Source: Microvirga sesbaniae
Lineage (GTDB): Bacteria; Pseudomonadota; Alphaproteobacteria; Rhizobiales; Beijerinckiaceae
Length of the DNA stretch: 40,826 bases
NCBI RefSeq assembly: GCF_025460805.1
Contig: NZ_JAMXFJ010000037.1
Location: 1 to 40,826 of the forward strand
Reading direction: 5' to 3'
Shown here piece by piece: positions 15,163 through 23,908 of the stretch. Positions within the stretch are counted from its first letter, which is position 1. Each line of letters opens with the position of its first letter. Both the position numbers and the translations under genes were made by a program. Under the pieces are notes generated by a model. It worked only from the letters and a program-made list of their open reading frames with translations, did not search any database and was not told where the DNA came from.

Positions 15163-16074
15163 ATGAAGCAGGTGCCGATCGTTTCTCATCCCGCCTACCA
15201 GGCCGCCCTGCCGGACGGTCATCGGTTTCCCATGCGAAAATACGGGCGTCTCGCCGAGGTGGTCGCGGATATGGGGCTTGCCCGGAACGGCTTCGTCGAA
15301 CCGGAGGAGGCCCCAGCCGACCTGATCGCCCTGGCGCATGACCGCGCCTATGTGGATCAGGTCCTGTCCTGCTCCGTTCCCCGGGAGATCGAGCGGCGGA
15401 TCGGCCTTCCCGTGAGCGAGAGCGTGGTGCGCCGTGCCCGTGCATCCGCCGGCGGGACACTGCTTGCCGGGAGGCTGGCGCTCCAGCACGGGCTTTCAGG
15501 GACGACGGCCGGCGGCAGCCATCATGGGCAGCGGGAGACGGGTGCGGGCTTCTGCGTCTTCAACGATGTCGCCATCGCGGCGAAGGCGCTCCATGCCGAG
15601 GGCGCGATCAAAACCGCGCTCGTCGTCGATCTCGACGTGCATCAGGGCGACGGCACGGCCGATTGCCTGCGCGACGAACCGGATCTCTTCACCTTCTCGA
15701 TGCATGCGGAGAAGAACTATCCCGTGCGCAAGATTCCCAGCGACCTCGATATCGGGCTGCCCGATGCCCTCGAGGACGAGGCCTATCTGCAGGCTCTTCA
15801 CGCCCATCTGCCGCGCCTGCTCGATGCCATCGAGCCGGACCTCGTGTTCTTCAACGCTGGGGTCGACCCGCACCGGGACGACAAGCTCGGCCGGCTCTGC
15901 CTTTCCGACGATGGGCTGCGCCGGCGCGACGCCTATGTGATTGAGCAGGCGCGCAGCCGCCGGATCCCGCTCGTCGCCGTGATCGGCGGAGGCTATTCCG
16001 CCGACATCGACCTCCTGGCTCGCCGGCACGCCATCGTGTTCGAGGCGATGGCGGCCTGGAGCGAGAAGGAATAA
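15163..16074 (+). CDS. Histone deacetylase family amidohydrolase
   Basis: A 303-residue single-domain enzyme. All catalytic positions of the arginase/deacetylase fold are present: GGSHHG with His120-His121, DLDVH giving zinc ligands Asp158 and His160, the third ligand Asp235 in AGVDPH, and the transition-state tyrosine Tyr278 in GGGYS. The start (DGHRFPMRKYGRL) resembles class IV (HDAC11-like) proteins. Bacterial members remove acetyl or acyl groups from small amines or protein lysines; the substrate here is unknown. AAGGGGCGGG before 15163 decides the start. Confidence 0.87.
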   Translation: MKQVPIVSHPAYQAALPDGHRFPMRKYGRLAEVVADMGLARNGFVEPEEAPADLIALAHDRAYVDQVLSCSVPREIERRIGLPVSESVVRRARASAGGTLLAGRLALQHGLSGTTAGGSHHGQRETGAGFCVFNDVAIAAKALHAEGAIKTALVVDLDVHQGDGTADCLRDEPDLFTFSMHAEKNYPVRKIPSDLDIGLPDALEDEAYLQALHAHLPRLLDAIEPDLVFFNAGVDPHRDDKLGRLCLSDDGLRRRDAYVIEQARSRRIPLVAVIGGGYSADIDLLARRHAIVFEAMAAWSEKE

Positions 16075-16079
16075 TGCGG

Positions 16080-17003
16080 TCAGCGCGTCAGGGCTGAGGC
16101 AAGCTGCGCGGCCAGTGCCGCGTTGTTCTTCACCAGCGCGATGTTCGTGGCGAGGCTTCGACCGCCCGTCACCTTGAACAGGTGAGACAGAAGGAACGGC
16201 GTCACGGCCTTGCCGGTCACGCCGCGGTCCTTTGCTTCCGCGATGGCCGCGTCGATGAAGCTCTTCATCTCGCTTGCCGGAATTTCATCGGCGTCCGGAA
16301 CCGGGTTGGCCACGAGGACGCCGCCCTCGAGACCGAGGGCCTCCTTGGTGCGGATGAGATCCGCCATGGCGTCCGGAGAATCGACCCGCAGGGGAACGGG
16401 CAGGGGGCTGGTCCGGCTCCAGAAGGCCGGGAAGCGGTCCGTCCGGTAGCCGATCACGGGCACGCCGCGGGTTTCGAGATATTCGAGGGTCCGCGGAAGA
16501 TCGAGAATGGCCTTCGCGCCGGCGCAGACCACCGCCACAGGCGTTCGGGCCAACTCGTCCAGATCGGCCGAGATGTCCATGGTATCCTCGACGCCCTGGT
16601 GAACCCCGCCGATGCCGCCGGTGGCGAAGACCCGGATGCCGGCGAGCCTTGCGCAGATCATGGTCGCGGCCACGGTGGTGGCGCCATGCCGTCCCGACGA
16701 GACCGCATAGGGAAGATCGGCGCGGCTCAGCTTCATCACGTCCCCGGCCGTGCCGAGCCATTCGAGCTCCGCGTCCGACAGGCCGATCTTGATGCGCCCG
16801 TCGATGATCGCGATGGTGGCCGGGACGGCGCCGTTGTCGCGTACCACCGCCTCCACGTCGCGGGCCGTGGCCACGTTCTGCGGATGGGGCATCCCATGGG
16901 TAATGATGGTGGACTCGAGCGCGACGACCGCTCCGCCCGCGGCCAGCGTGGCCTGCACCTCGGGAGCGATGTCGAGAAAGCGCTTGGCGGTATCGTGCGT
17001 CAT
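16080..17003 (-). CDS. psuG: Pseudouridine-5'-phosphate glycosidase
   Basis: A 307-residue enzyme of normal length. It splits the C-C glycosidic bond of pseudouridine 5'-phosphate to uracil and ribose 5-phosphate. The family signature ALESTIITHGMPHPQN is at 28-43 with Glu30; Lys91 and Lys164 stand where the E. coli enzyme has its catalytic lysines (93 and 166), and ISADLDEL follows the metal-site Asp143. It overlaps the kinase gene by four bases (ATGA, 17000-17003), so the two steps are translationally coupled. Only five bases separate its stop from the convergent HDAC gene. Confidence 0.93.
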   Translation of the reverse strand: MTHDTAKRFLDIAPEVQATLAAGGAVVALESTIITHGMPHPQNVATARDVEAVVRDNGAVPATIAIIDGRIKIGLSDAELEWLGTAGDVMKLSRADLPYAVSSGRHGATTVAATMICARLAGIRVFATGGIGGVHQGVEDTMDISADLDELARTPVAVVCAGAKAILDLPRTLEYLETRGVPVIGYRTDRFPAFWSRTSPLPVPLRVDSPDAMADLIRTKEALGLEGGVLVANPVPDADEIPASEMKSFIDAAIAEAKDRGVTGKAVTPFLLSHLFKVTGGRSLATNIALVKNNAALAAQLASALTR

Positions 17004-17953
17004 GAGGGCTCCCGTTCCACATCCGAACCGGCTCTAAGCGACAACGTGGATTCCAGCAAGGCGAACGACAGATCCGGCCGCACGCTCACCGGGCTTTCGA
17101 CCGTCAGGGCCGCGGCGACCGCTCCGAGCCGCGCCGCTTGGTCCAAGGGCGCATCCTTGAGCATGGCCACGAGCGTCGCGGCGATCAGCGCATCCCCCGC
17201 TCCCGTGGCGTCGACGATCCCGGCCTTGATCGCAGGAACCTTCCGGATCCCGAAAGAATCCGCCGCGACGAGGCCCTTGCCCCCGAGGGTCAGGACGACC
17301 TGTTCCGCTCCCCGGGCGAGCAGGGCTTCCGCCGCGGATTCCGGCGCCACCTCAGGGCGGTTGAGATAGACCCGCGCTTCGTCTAGATTGAGGAAGAACA
17401 CGCCGACTCCGCTCAGATCCGGCGGCAGGCGCATCACCTTCGGTGTCGAGACCGCATCGAGGGCGAGCATGAGGGCTCTTTGCCGTGCAAGCCCGATGAG
17501 ATCGCTCAGGGTCTCGGCAGGCAGGTTGCAGTCGGCGAAGATCCAGGCTGATCCGAGTTCGGGCTCGGCCTCGTGCAGCAGGGCCGGCGTCAGGGTGTCG
17601 AAGATCGCCATATGGGCAAGTCCGACTGCCAGCTCCCCGTCGGGTTGCAGCACGGCCACGTATTCGGCGGTCGCGTGTGCGTCGGAGACGGTCACGCGCC
17701 GGGTGTCGATGCCGAGGCGCTCGAGGTCTTCGAGCAGGCCGTGCCCGTTGTCGTCGTCGCCCACGATCGACACCAGCGCGGCCTGGGTTCCGAGCCTGGC
17801 GATGGTCTCGGCGACATTGCGCGCGACGCCGCCGAACGAGCGCTCCGCCACGACCGGATTCGACGTGCCGGGACGGATGGTGGCCAAGGCGCGGTACTTG
17901 CGGTCCACGGCCGCTCCGCCGATGCAGACGACCCTGCTCATTCCCGGCTCCAT
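17000..17953 (-). CDS. psuK: PfkB family kinase, probable pseudouridine kinase
   Basis: A 317-residue ribokinase-fold enzyme. FGGVARNVAE (40-49) is the substrate-binding motif, and DATGAGD (248-254) holds the anion hole and catalytic base Asp254. Coupling to psuG makes pseudouridine the likely substrate: PsuK forms the 5'-phosphate and PsuG cleaves it. A second start at 17941 (MSRVVCIGG) is possible; the first has GAGGATGAG upstream and is kept. No pseudouridine transporter is visible nearby. Confidence 0.88.
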   Translation of the reverse strand: MEPGMSRVVCIGGAAVDRKYRALATIRPGTSNPVVAERSFGGVARNVAETIARLGTQAALVSIVGDDDNGHGLLEDLERLGIDTRRVTVSDAHATAEYVAVLQPDGELAVGLAHMAIFDTLTPALLHEAEPELGSAWIFADCNLPAETLSDLIGLARQRALMLALDAVSTPKVMRLPPDLSGVGVFFLNLDEARVYLNRPEVAPESAAEALLARGAEQVVLTLGGKGLVAADSFGIRKVPAIKAGIVDATGAGDALIAATLVAMLKDAPLDQAARLGAVAAALTVESPVSVRPDLSFALLESTLSLRAGSDVEREPS

Positions 17954-18046
17954 GGCGTCGACTCATCCTCTTGCTGCCCGAACGGTATGCCGAAAGGGCG
18001 CCCGGGCCGCAATGGGACCGGGGCTTCCTTGCGCCTCCAGGCCGCA

Positions 18047-18098
18047 CTTCCAAGCGGCCCTTCCAAGCGGCCCTTCCAAGCGGCCCTTCCAAGCCGCC
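18047..18098. repeat. Tandem repeat, four copies of a 13-base unit
   Basis: CTTCCAAGCGGCC is repeated at 18047, 18060 and 18073 without change, and at 18086 with one G-to-C change, then decays. It lies between the divergent psuK and DUF6455 genes, 94-145 bases upstream of psuK. The 13-base period is not a multiple of three, and no gene crosses it. Confidence 0.92.
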
Positions 18099-18181
18099 CT
18101 TCGCAATGGTCGGGGCGAATTGCGCTGGATCAATGCCGGAACGGGTCGATCCGATAGGCTTCGGGCAGCATGGAGGCGGTC

Positions 18182-18577
18182 ATGGATCCGGGAGCGGCGA
18201 TCAAGCGATGGTGGGAGACCTGGAAGCAGCGGCATGAACTCGAGGCCCTCGACCGGGACCAGGGCGACGCGCTGGCCCGCGACATCGGAGTTTCGGCCGA
18301 CATGCTGCCGATCCTCGCCGCGCGCGGTCCCGGCGCGGCGGAGAAACTGCCGCGCCTCATGGAGGCTCTGTCGCTCGATCCCGACCGGATCAGGCGCATC
18401 CACGCGGCCTTGATGCGCGACATGAGCCTGACCTGCTCGGGATGCACGGCGGCGGTCCGCTGCCGGCAGGATCTCGAGCACGAGCGAGCGCCCGCCCGCT
18501 ACGACTCGTACTGCCCCAATGCCGCGACGCTGGTGGAGCTGCAGGAGGACGCTGCGTCCCAATCGACGCGACCCTGA
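18182..18577 (+). CDS. DUF6455 family protein with conserved cysteines
   Basis: A 131-residue cytoplasmic protein. The N-terminal helices (WWETWKQRHELEALDR, then ARDIGVSADML) recall the DUF1127/DUF6455 pattern. The C-terminal part holds four cysteines: CSGC, then VRCRQDL and YCPNAATL, which could bind a metal or Fe-S cluster. An ATG at 18170 is in frame, but GGAGG at 18172-18176 lies five bases before 18182, which decides the start. The function is unknown. Confidence 0.75.
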   Translation: MDPGAAIKRWWETWKQRHELEALDRDQGDALARDIGVSADMLPILAARGPGAAEKLPRLMEALSLDPDRIRRIHAALMRDMSLTCSGCTAAVRCRQDLEHERAPARYDSYCPNAATLVELQEDAASQSTRP

Positions 18578-18587
18578 GCCGAGATCC

Positions 18588-19943
18588 TCAAGGCGTGAGC
18601 GTGCCCTGGACCGCCTGGCCGAGCCCCTCCACGTGCCCCCGGAAATTCTCGCGCGTTCGCGGGTCGACCACGGCCACCGGGGCCGAGACCGCGAGGCCTG
18701 CCGCGGTGCCGACGGCGGCCGCGGCGCCCGCCGTGACCTGGATGATCCGGTCGCCGACGCCGACGCGGGAGTCGGTCAGGGTCTGGCCCTCGGCCAGCTC
18801 GCGCCCGATGATGCGCACGACCTCCGGGCTTTCGGCGAACTTCGAGTGGTTCAGGGGATCGCCCGTCCTGAGCTTCGACAGGTTCAGGACGGTGATGCCG
18901 GACGTCTCGAGCTCGCTGCGATAGGGCTCCTGATCGGGATCGATCGCCCCGAGCCGCACCGCATCGCCCCAGAGGCGCCGCGAGATCGCCAGGGCCCGGT
19001 CGTCCTGCGAGACGAAGAGGGTGAAGCCCGGGCGGGTTTTCCCCATGTCCACGACGGCCTCGCGGAACAGGTCGACGTCCACGTCCGGGGCGGCCAGCAG
19101 CACGTTGCGGATCTTGGGGGCGACGCGCCCGTCCCGGATCGCCATCTGGCGCAGGGCCTCCAGGGTGACCCAGTTGCCCATGGAATGGGCCAGGATCGAG
19201 ATCTCCCCGACGGCCGGATCGGCCGCGAGGGTCCGCAGGGTGGTCTCCAGCGCGTTGCGGGAATAGGTGTTGCTCTCGCGGTCGTAGCCGTAGGCCAGGA
19301 TGCTGCCGCGGGACGGCCAGGTGAACAGCACGGGGACGACGGGCGTGCCGGCATCGTGCACGATCTGGGCGAAGCGGAAGACCGCATCGTCGAAGCGGTT
19401 GTTGAAGCCGTGGATGAACACCAGCACGCGCCGCTGCGGCACGGTCCGCACCGTGCGGTGGAACCAGGCCGTCGCCTGCTTCCGGTCGACAAGATCGGCC
19501 TTGAGGGTCACGAAATCGGTCGCGGGATTGCCCGGGATCCGCTGCGGCCATTGCACCTCGCCCGGCGTGCGGTTGGCCGCGGGCGGGATGGAGACCGTGA
19601 ACTCGGCGAAGGACAGTTCGGGGCCGCGGCCGCCCGAGAAGAAGTCCTGCGGGTCGCTGGCCCGCATCCGGGTCGTGGCGACCAGCATGTCCACCGTGCT
19701 GGCGCCCGGCACTGTCGCGGCCACGGGCAGGAGGGCGCCCTTGTTGCTGGCGCATCCGCCCAGGCCGAGAGCGACCGCGAGGGCCATGAAACGGCGGGCG
19801 CAGGAGGCGAGAGGGCGCGGATTGGCCCGCCGCACGCCCGTCCCGGGCGACGCGCCATCCGCCGGAACCGGACCGCCCCCCCATGCGGGGCCGCCCTCCA
19901 GGGTCGAGGCCATGACGCCGTCATCGTGTCCCGATCGTCGCAT
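18588..19943 (-). CDS. DUF900 alpha/beta hydrolase lipoprotein
   Basis: A 451-residue protein. A lipobox LGGC puts the lipidated cysteine at 64, preceded by a long basic N-terminal stretch; a later start (19913) is possible. The hydrolase core shows HGFNN (178-182), the oxyanion region, and AHSMG with nucleophile Ser254 (Ala in place of the first Gly of GxSxG, as is usual in DUF900). APDVD is the following conserved strand. The C-terminal part is Ala/Gly/Val-rich. The substrate is unknown; an esterase facing the periplasm is likely. It converges on the DUF6455 gene with ten bases between stops. Confidence 0.82.
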   Translation of the reverse strand: MRRSGHDDGVMASTLEGGPAWGGGPVPADGASPGTGVRRANPRPLASCARRFMALAVALGLGGCASNKGALLPVAATVPGASTVDMLVATTRMRASDPQDFFSGGRGPELSFAEFTVSIPPAANRTPGEVQWPQRIPGNPATDFVTLKADLVDRKQATAWFHRTVRTVPQRRVLVFIHGFNNRFDDAVFRFAQIVHDAGTPVVPVLFTWPSRGSILAYGYDRESNTYSRNALETTLRTLAADPAVGEISILAHSMGNWVTLEALRQMAIRDGRVAPKIRNVLLAAPDVDVDLFREAVVDMGKTRPGFTLFVSQDDRALAISRRLWGDAVRLGAIDPDQEPYRSELETSGITVLNLSKLRTGDPLNHSKFAESPEVVRIIGRELAEGQTLTDSRVGVGDRIIQVTAGAAAAVGTAAGLAVSAPVAVVDPRTRENFRGHVEGLGQAVQGTLTP

Positions 19944-20545
19944 TCGCCCCGCTTTCCCGCTTGTTCCGCCCGAGCCCTATCTTCATCAGGTCGGCGTGCT
20001 TGTCGAGCACCGAAACAGCAGGCGTCGACTGATCCGGGCCGAGTCCCGCTCCCGTCCTCACCGGCCTTGTGCCTGTGATCTCGATACGGTGGAGCGCTGA
20101 GCTTTTCCGTATCGAGATGGCCGGCACAAGGCCGGCCATGACGTGAGAGGGTATCATCATCCGCTCACACCACCCTCCACGTCATCACCGGGCCTGTCCC
20201 GGTGATCTCGATTGTCTGAGGCGCGGTGCTTCTCCGTATCGGGATGGCCGGCACAAGGCCGGCCATGACGGGGGAGGGTGGCGGGAGGGGCGGAGAGCGG
20301 CCATGACGGGGGAGGGTGGACCAACAGGCGGAGGGTGGCCATGACGGGCGAAGATGGCCGACGGGCGGAGTCGCGGGAACGGCCGCGGGATGGCCGGGAC
20401 GGACCCGGTGATGACGGGGCGGCTCGGAACGCGGAGCGGTGCCGGCCGCGAGGGACGGGCGTCCGTTCGGATCGAAGCTATGCTTTTTTCACCGAACGGA
20501 CAGAATTCCTGACGGCATTAACGGAATAACGACAAATCGTGCCGG
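19944..20545. repeat. 600-base gap with mosaic repeat modules
   Basis: Modules of the same family as at 7436: a decayed copy near 20059, ATGGCCGGC-ACAAG-GCCGGCCAT at about 20118-20140, TCACCGGG-CCTGT-CCCGGTGA at about 20184-20206, and ATGGCCGGC-ACAAG-GCCGGCCAT again at about 20244-20266. Further right, short GGCCATGACGGG pieces repeat and decay up to about 20410. No gene is supported. The AT-richer end (20480-20545) should hold the promoter of the GGDEF-EAL gene. Confidence 0.75.
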
Positions 20546-22876
20546 ATGGTAACCGAGAGCGTCGCGTGGAATGAATCGAAGCCCGTTGTGCCGGATTATG
20601 TGATCATCTCTCTCAGCATCGTGGCGGCGGTGGCCGGGATCCTCGGCGCGATCTTCCTTTTCGTGCGCGGCTACAACGACGACCTCGCCCAGGCCGAGGC
20701 CGATCTGACGAATCTCGCTCTCGCGCTCCAGGAGCGGACGGACGGCGTCTTCCAATCCACCGAGAACGTTCTGCGCGACGTGGTCAGCCGCATTCCGCAA
20801 GCCTGCCTTCAGGCGCACGAGTTCGACGGCTTCGCCGCCGCGCAGACGACCAAGGCCACCTTGGTCGGCGCGTGCCACTCGCTGCCCCAGCTCGTCCGGA
20901 TCGACCTCGTCAATGCCCGTGGAAGGATCGTCGGCTCCTCGACGCCGCGCCCCATGACCGATCCGATCTATGTGAAGGACACGTCCTATTACCGGGCGCT
21001 CGCCACCGAGCCGGCCCTGACCCTGTATCTCGGCGAGCCGATGCGAATCCGGGCGATGGACAAGAAGGTTCTCTCGCTCGCCCGCAAGATCCTGGACACC
21101 GACGGCAATTTTCTCGGCCTCGTCGTGGCCACGATCGACATCGGGCATTTCGAGCAGATCTTCAAGGATCACCTTCGCACTCATTCCCAGGCGATCACGC
21201 TCTATCGCCGCGACGGCATCATCCTGGCGCATTGTCCGGTCTCCGAGAGGGCGCTCGGCCGACGCGTGTGGAGGCCCAACACCCCGCTGCAGCGCCTGAT
21301 TGGAAAGAACATCCCGACCCTCATCCGAGACGTCAGCTGGATCGACCGGAAGGAGCGCGTCATGGCTCTCCATCCGCTCGCCCATTATCCGGCCGGCCTC
21401 GCGGTCAGCAGGACGGTCGCGGAGCTGATGGCCGGACGGCGCCTCGAGAGCCGGGTGGTGGCATTCTTCGCCTATCTGATGGACATCGGGATCGAGGCCG
21501 CCACCCTGCTCGGCCTGCGGCATGTGCGGACCGGCATCCTGCGCGCGGCGAGCGAAAGCTACCTGTCGCGGCACGACGTGCTGACCAAGCTTCCCAACCG
21601 GCTCCAGTTCGTCGAGGACCTCAAGCGGACGTTCCTCGCCTCCCAGCGCTCGAGCACGGACTTCGCGCTGCACCTCGTCGATCTCAACCGCTTCAAGGAC
21701 ATCAACGACAGCTTCGGCCACGCGGTCGGCGACGAGATCGTCCAGGCCGTGGCGCGGCGCCTGCGCGAGCGCTTGAGGAAGACCGACCTCATCGCGCGCA
21801 TCGGCGGCGACGAGTTCGCGATCATTCAGCGGCCGCTCCGCAACCGCCAGCAGGCCATCGATCTCGCCACGGCCATCCAGTCGGCCATGCGGATCCCGTG
21901 CACGGCCGGCAGCACGGAAATCGAAGTCGGGCTCTCCATCGGCATCGCCATCGCGTCGACCGACGGCAGGAGTTCCAACGAGATCCTGAAGGCCGCGGAC
22001 ATCGCGCTCTATGCGGCGAAGTCCGATTCCACCAGCAGCTACCGGATCTTCGATTCCGGCATCAAGGACGCGCGCGCGGAACGCCGCGCCCTCGAGGGCG
22101 CGCTCAAGGCCGCTCTGGAGAACAAGGAGCTCGACCTGTTCTACCAGCCGATCCTCGACCTCGCGACCAACCAGATGTGGGGTTGCGAGGCGCTGGCGCG
22201 CTGGAAGCACCCGACCAAGGGCATGATCTCGCCGCTGCAGTTCATCCCCACGGCCGAGGAATCAGGCCTCATCGGCCCGATGGGTGACTGGATTCTCGAG
22301 GAGGCGTGCACGACGGCCATGACCTGGCCGCAGCCGCTGATGGTCGCGATCAACCTCTCGCCTGTCCAGTTCCGCAGCCGGGATGTCGTGGCCAGCGTCC
22401 GCGCCGCCCTGGAAATCTCCGGCCTGCCGCCGCACCGCCTCGTCCTGGAGATCACGGAATCCGTCAAGCTCACCGAGGAAGCCACGGCGGCGCTCAGGAA
22501 GCTGAAGGCGCTCGGCGTCTCCATCGCGCTCGACGATTTCGGCACCGGCTACGCGTCGATGAGCTATCTCAGCAGCTTCCCGTTCGACAAGATCAAGATC
22601 GATCAGTCCTTCGTGCGCAACATGCTGACCTCCGCGGACAGCCGTGCGATCATCAAGGCGACCATCGGCCTCGCCAAGGACCTGAACATGAGCACGACGG
22701 CCGAAGGCGTCGAGACGGACGAGCAGCTCAATGCCCTGCGTCTCGCCGGCGCCTCCCAGGCCCAGGGCTACCTCATCGCCAAGCCCATGTCCCGCGAGGC
22801 CATTGCGTCCTTCATCGCGGACGCGCCGAAGCCGCAGGCGAGGAAGCGGGACGAGGCGTCCCGCGCCGTTGCGTAG
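20546..22876 (+). CDS. Membrane receptor with GGDEF and EAL domains
   Basis: A 776-residue cyclic-di-GMP enzyme. An N-terminal membrane helix (17-39) is followed by a periplasmic sensor of dCache type (about 40-300) and a second, weak membrane segment (about 312-330). The cyclase domain has intact GGDEF (420-424) and an inhibitory-site RKTD five residues upstream. The EAL domain has EAL at 548-550, DDFGTGYAS and EGVET, so both opposing activities may be present. Dual proteins often work mainly as phosphodiesterases, with GTP binding at GGDEF as control. The ribosome site is poor. The sensed ligand is unknown. Confidence 0.92.
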   Translation: MVTESVAWNESKPVVPDYVIISLSIVAAVAGILGAIFLFVRGYNDDLAQAEADLTNLALALQERTDGVFQSTENVLRDVVSRIPQACLQAHEFDGFAAAQTTKATLVGACHSLPQLVRIDLVNARGRIVGSSTPRPMTDPIYVKDTSYYRALATEPALTLYLGEPMRIRAMDKKVLSLARKILDTDGNFLGLVVATIDIGHFEQIFKDHLRTHSQAITLYRRDGIILAHCPVSERALGRRVWRPNTPLQRLIGKNIPTLIRDVSWIDRKERVMALHPLAHYPAGLAVSRTVAELMAGRRLESRVVAFFAYLMDIGIEAATLLGLRHVRTGILRAASESYLSRHDVLTKLPNRLQFVEDLKRTFLASQRSSTDFALHLVDLNRFKDINDSFGHAVGDEIVQAVARRLRERLRKTDLIARIGGDEFAIIQRPLRNRQQAIDLATAIQSAMRIPCTAGSTEIEVGLSIGIAIASTDGRSSNEILKAADIALYAAKSDSTSSYRIFDSGIKDARAERRALEGALKAALENKELDLFYQPILDLATNQMWGCEALARWKHPTKGMISPLQFIPTAEESGLIGPMGDWILEEACTTAMTWPQPLMVAINLSPVQFRSRDVVASVRAALEISGLPPHRLVLEITESVKLTEEATAALRKLKALGVSIALDDFGTGYASMSYLSSFPFDKIKIDQSFVRNMLTSADSRAIIKATIGLAKDLNMSTTAEGVETDEQLNALRLAGASQAQGYLIAKPMSREAIASFIADAPKPQARKRDEASRAVA

Positions 22877-22893
22877 CGGCCGCGCCATGCCGC

Positions 22894-23412
22894 TTATCGG
22901 GCCGTCCGGCCCAGCAGGGCGTTCATGAACGCGATGTGCTCATGGGCGGGCAAGGGCGTTCCGTCCGGTCCCTTCGGCCTGATCTCCTCGACGACGAGCG
23001 CCTCCGGATGCCGCGTCGGTGCCGCGGCAAGGTCGATCAGCAGCCGCTCCTCGCCGGTCCTGCAGGCGATCACGACGCCCCGTTCGTAGGCTTCGGCCGT
23101 ACAGGCATGCCCGGCCTGCGCGAGGCCGGTCATGACGGATCGCAGCCGGCCGAAGGAATGCCATTCGTAGGGCTCCATCACCTCCACGATCATGTCGAGC
23201 GCCCAGAACGGATGCTGGCGCGGCGACAGAGTCTGGGCCCCGGCGCTCGCCGCGAAGACGGCCGCCGCAAGGAGCGGGACGAGGCGCAACGCCGTGGCGC
23301 CGGGCCGGTCGACGAACGGGCGGTTCGAGCGGGCAGGGCGATGCACGAGGCGGCGGCGCGGCGGGCGAGAAGGGGTGCGCACCACGTTGCCGGACCGGCC
23401 CCGCAAGACCAT
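22894..23412 (-). CDS. Small membrane-anchored or exported protein of unknown function
   Basis: A 172-residue protein. The first 35 residues are strongly basic (RPPRRRLVHRPARSNR), then comes a hydrophobic segment ending in AGAQ (about 41-60) that acts as signal or anchor. The outer domain has two cysteines (HACTAEAYE, VIACRTGEE) fit for a disulfide. AGGAG nine bases before 23412 decides the start over an ATG at 23478. No family recognised. It converges on the GGDEF-EAL gene. Confidence 0.65.
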   Translation of the reverse strand: MVLRGRSGNVVRTPSRPPRRRLVHRPARSNRPFVDRPGATALRLVPLLAAAVFAASAGAQTLSPRQHPFWALDMIVEVMEPYEWHSFGRLRSVMTGLAQAGHACTAEAYERGVVIACRTGEERLLIDLAAAPTRHPEALVVEEIRPKGPDGTPLPAHEHIAFMNALLGRTAR

Positions 23413-23588
23413 CGACTCTGCTCCTAAACGGTCCGCGACGCAGCCGACTCGTTCTCCTGGAAGAACGTTTTTCTTCATATTAGAGGCGCTGAGTAAGAAA
23501 ATGCTCCGTAGAGAAGTGCGTTCTCGCTTGGTGAGAATGAATAGGCAAAAGTACCTCTATACCTCGTTCGTTAAAAAGAACATTCTCG

Positions 23589-23617
23589 TTGACAGTTCCG
23601 CTGAAGGACAGCACCCT
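23589..23617 (+). promoter_or_regulatory. Candidate promoter of the sulfur cluster
   Basis: A perfect -35 box TTGACA (23589-23594), a 17-base spacer and CACCCT (23612-23617) at the -10 position. The -10 is poor, so an activator may be needed or the site may be wrong. Transcription from here would begin some 25 bases before the riboswitch. Confidence 0.35.
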
Positions 23618-23650
23618 GACCGTGCGGTTCGAACGAGATCCTCGCTGGGG

Positions 23651-23708
23651 CCGCCGCGGTGATTTGACGGTGTGCAGCTTGCGCCGCGTGATCAAACGCT
23701 AAAGCGCC
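23651..23708 (+). promoter_or_regulatory. SAM-II riboswitch
   Basis: The sequence follows the SAM-II plan. P1 is CGCGG (23655-23659) with CCGCG (23684-23688). Between them lies TGATTTG followed by a GCAGCTTGCG stretch. After P1 come TGATCAAA and CGCTAAAG (23697-23704), the conserved 3' pseudoknot strand. SAM-II binds S-adenosylmethionine and turns expression off; it is known mainly from alphaproteobacterial sulfur and methionine genes. The genes downstream fit. Confidence 0.78.
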
Positions 23709-23793
23709 ACGGAGCCTGTATCGCCCCGTGGTCCTCAGTCTAACGCAAAGGATGCCCGGTCGTGCCTGCTCCATCCTCCCGAAAGCAACTTCT

Positions 23794-23899
23794 CTCCTGT
23801 CGTCGGCTCCTGCCCGGATGTTGCGGCTGTTGAAGCCGAGCTGACGCAGCTTCCCACGTCTGAGCGCGACCCCGCTGGCCATCCGGCCGGCGACAGGAG
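23794..23899 (+). promoter_or_regulatory. Long leader helix covering the first ribosome site
   Basis: CTCCTGTCGTCGGC (23794-23807) pairs with GCCGGCGACAGGAG (23886-23899) over 14 positions, one of them G-U. The right arm contains AGGAG, the ribosome site of the gene at 23909. Inside, CCGGATG (23814-23820) can pair with CATCCGG (23880-23886), and GGCT/AGCC and GCTG/CAGC form smaller hairpins. The fold would block translation unless opened. Confidence 0.65.
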
Positions 23900-23908
23900 A
23901 CCTTTGCC

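Larger units (their letters stand above)
23413..23908 (+). other. Regulatory leader region of the sulfur cluster
   Basis: No protein gene is supported here. The left part (23480-23600) is clearly richer in A and T than the surroundings and carries short inverted repeats (TTCTC/GAGAA near 23522, GTTC/GAAC near 23570), fitting promoter and operator sequence. The right part is the structured leader: riboswitch, two hairpins (CCACGG/CCGTGG 23707-23731; AGGATG/CATCCT 23749-23777) and the long helix over the ribosome site. Confidence 0.7.

Noticed and set aside
18047..18098. CRISPR array
   Set aside because: The 13-base units are directly adjacent without spacers, and no cas gene is in the window.
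18519..22210. Long frames opposite the DUF900 and GGDEF-EAL genes
   Set aside because: Both overlap genes with complete family motifs and have no recognisable domains.
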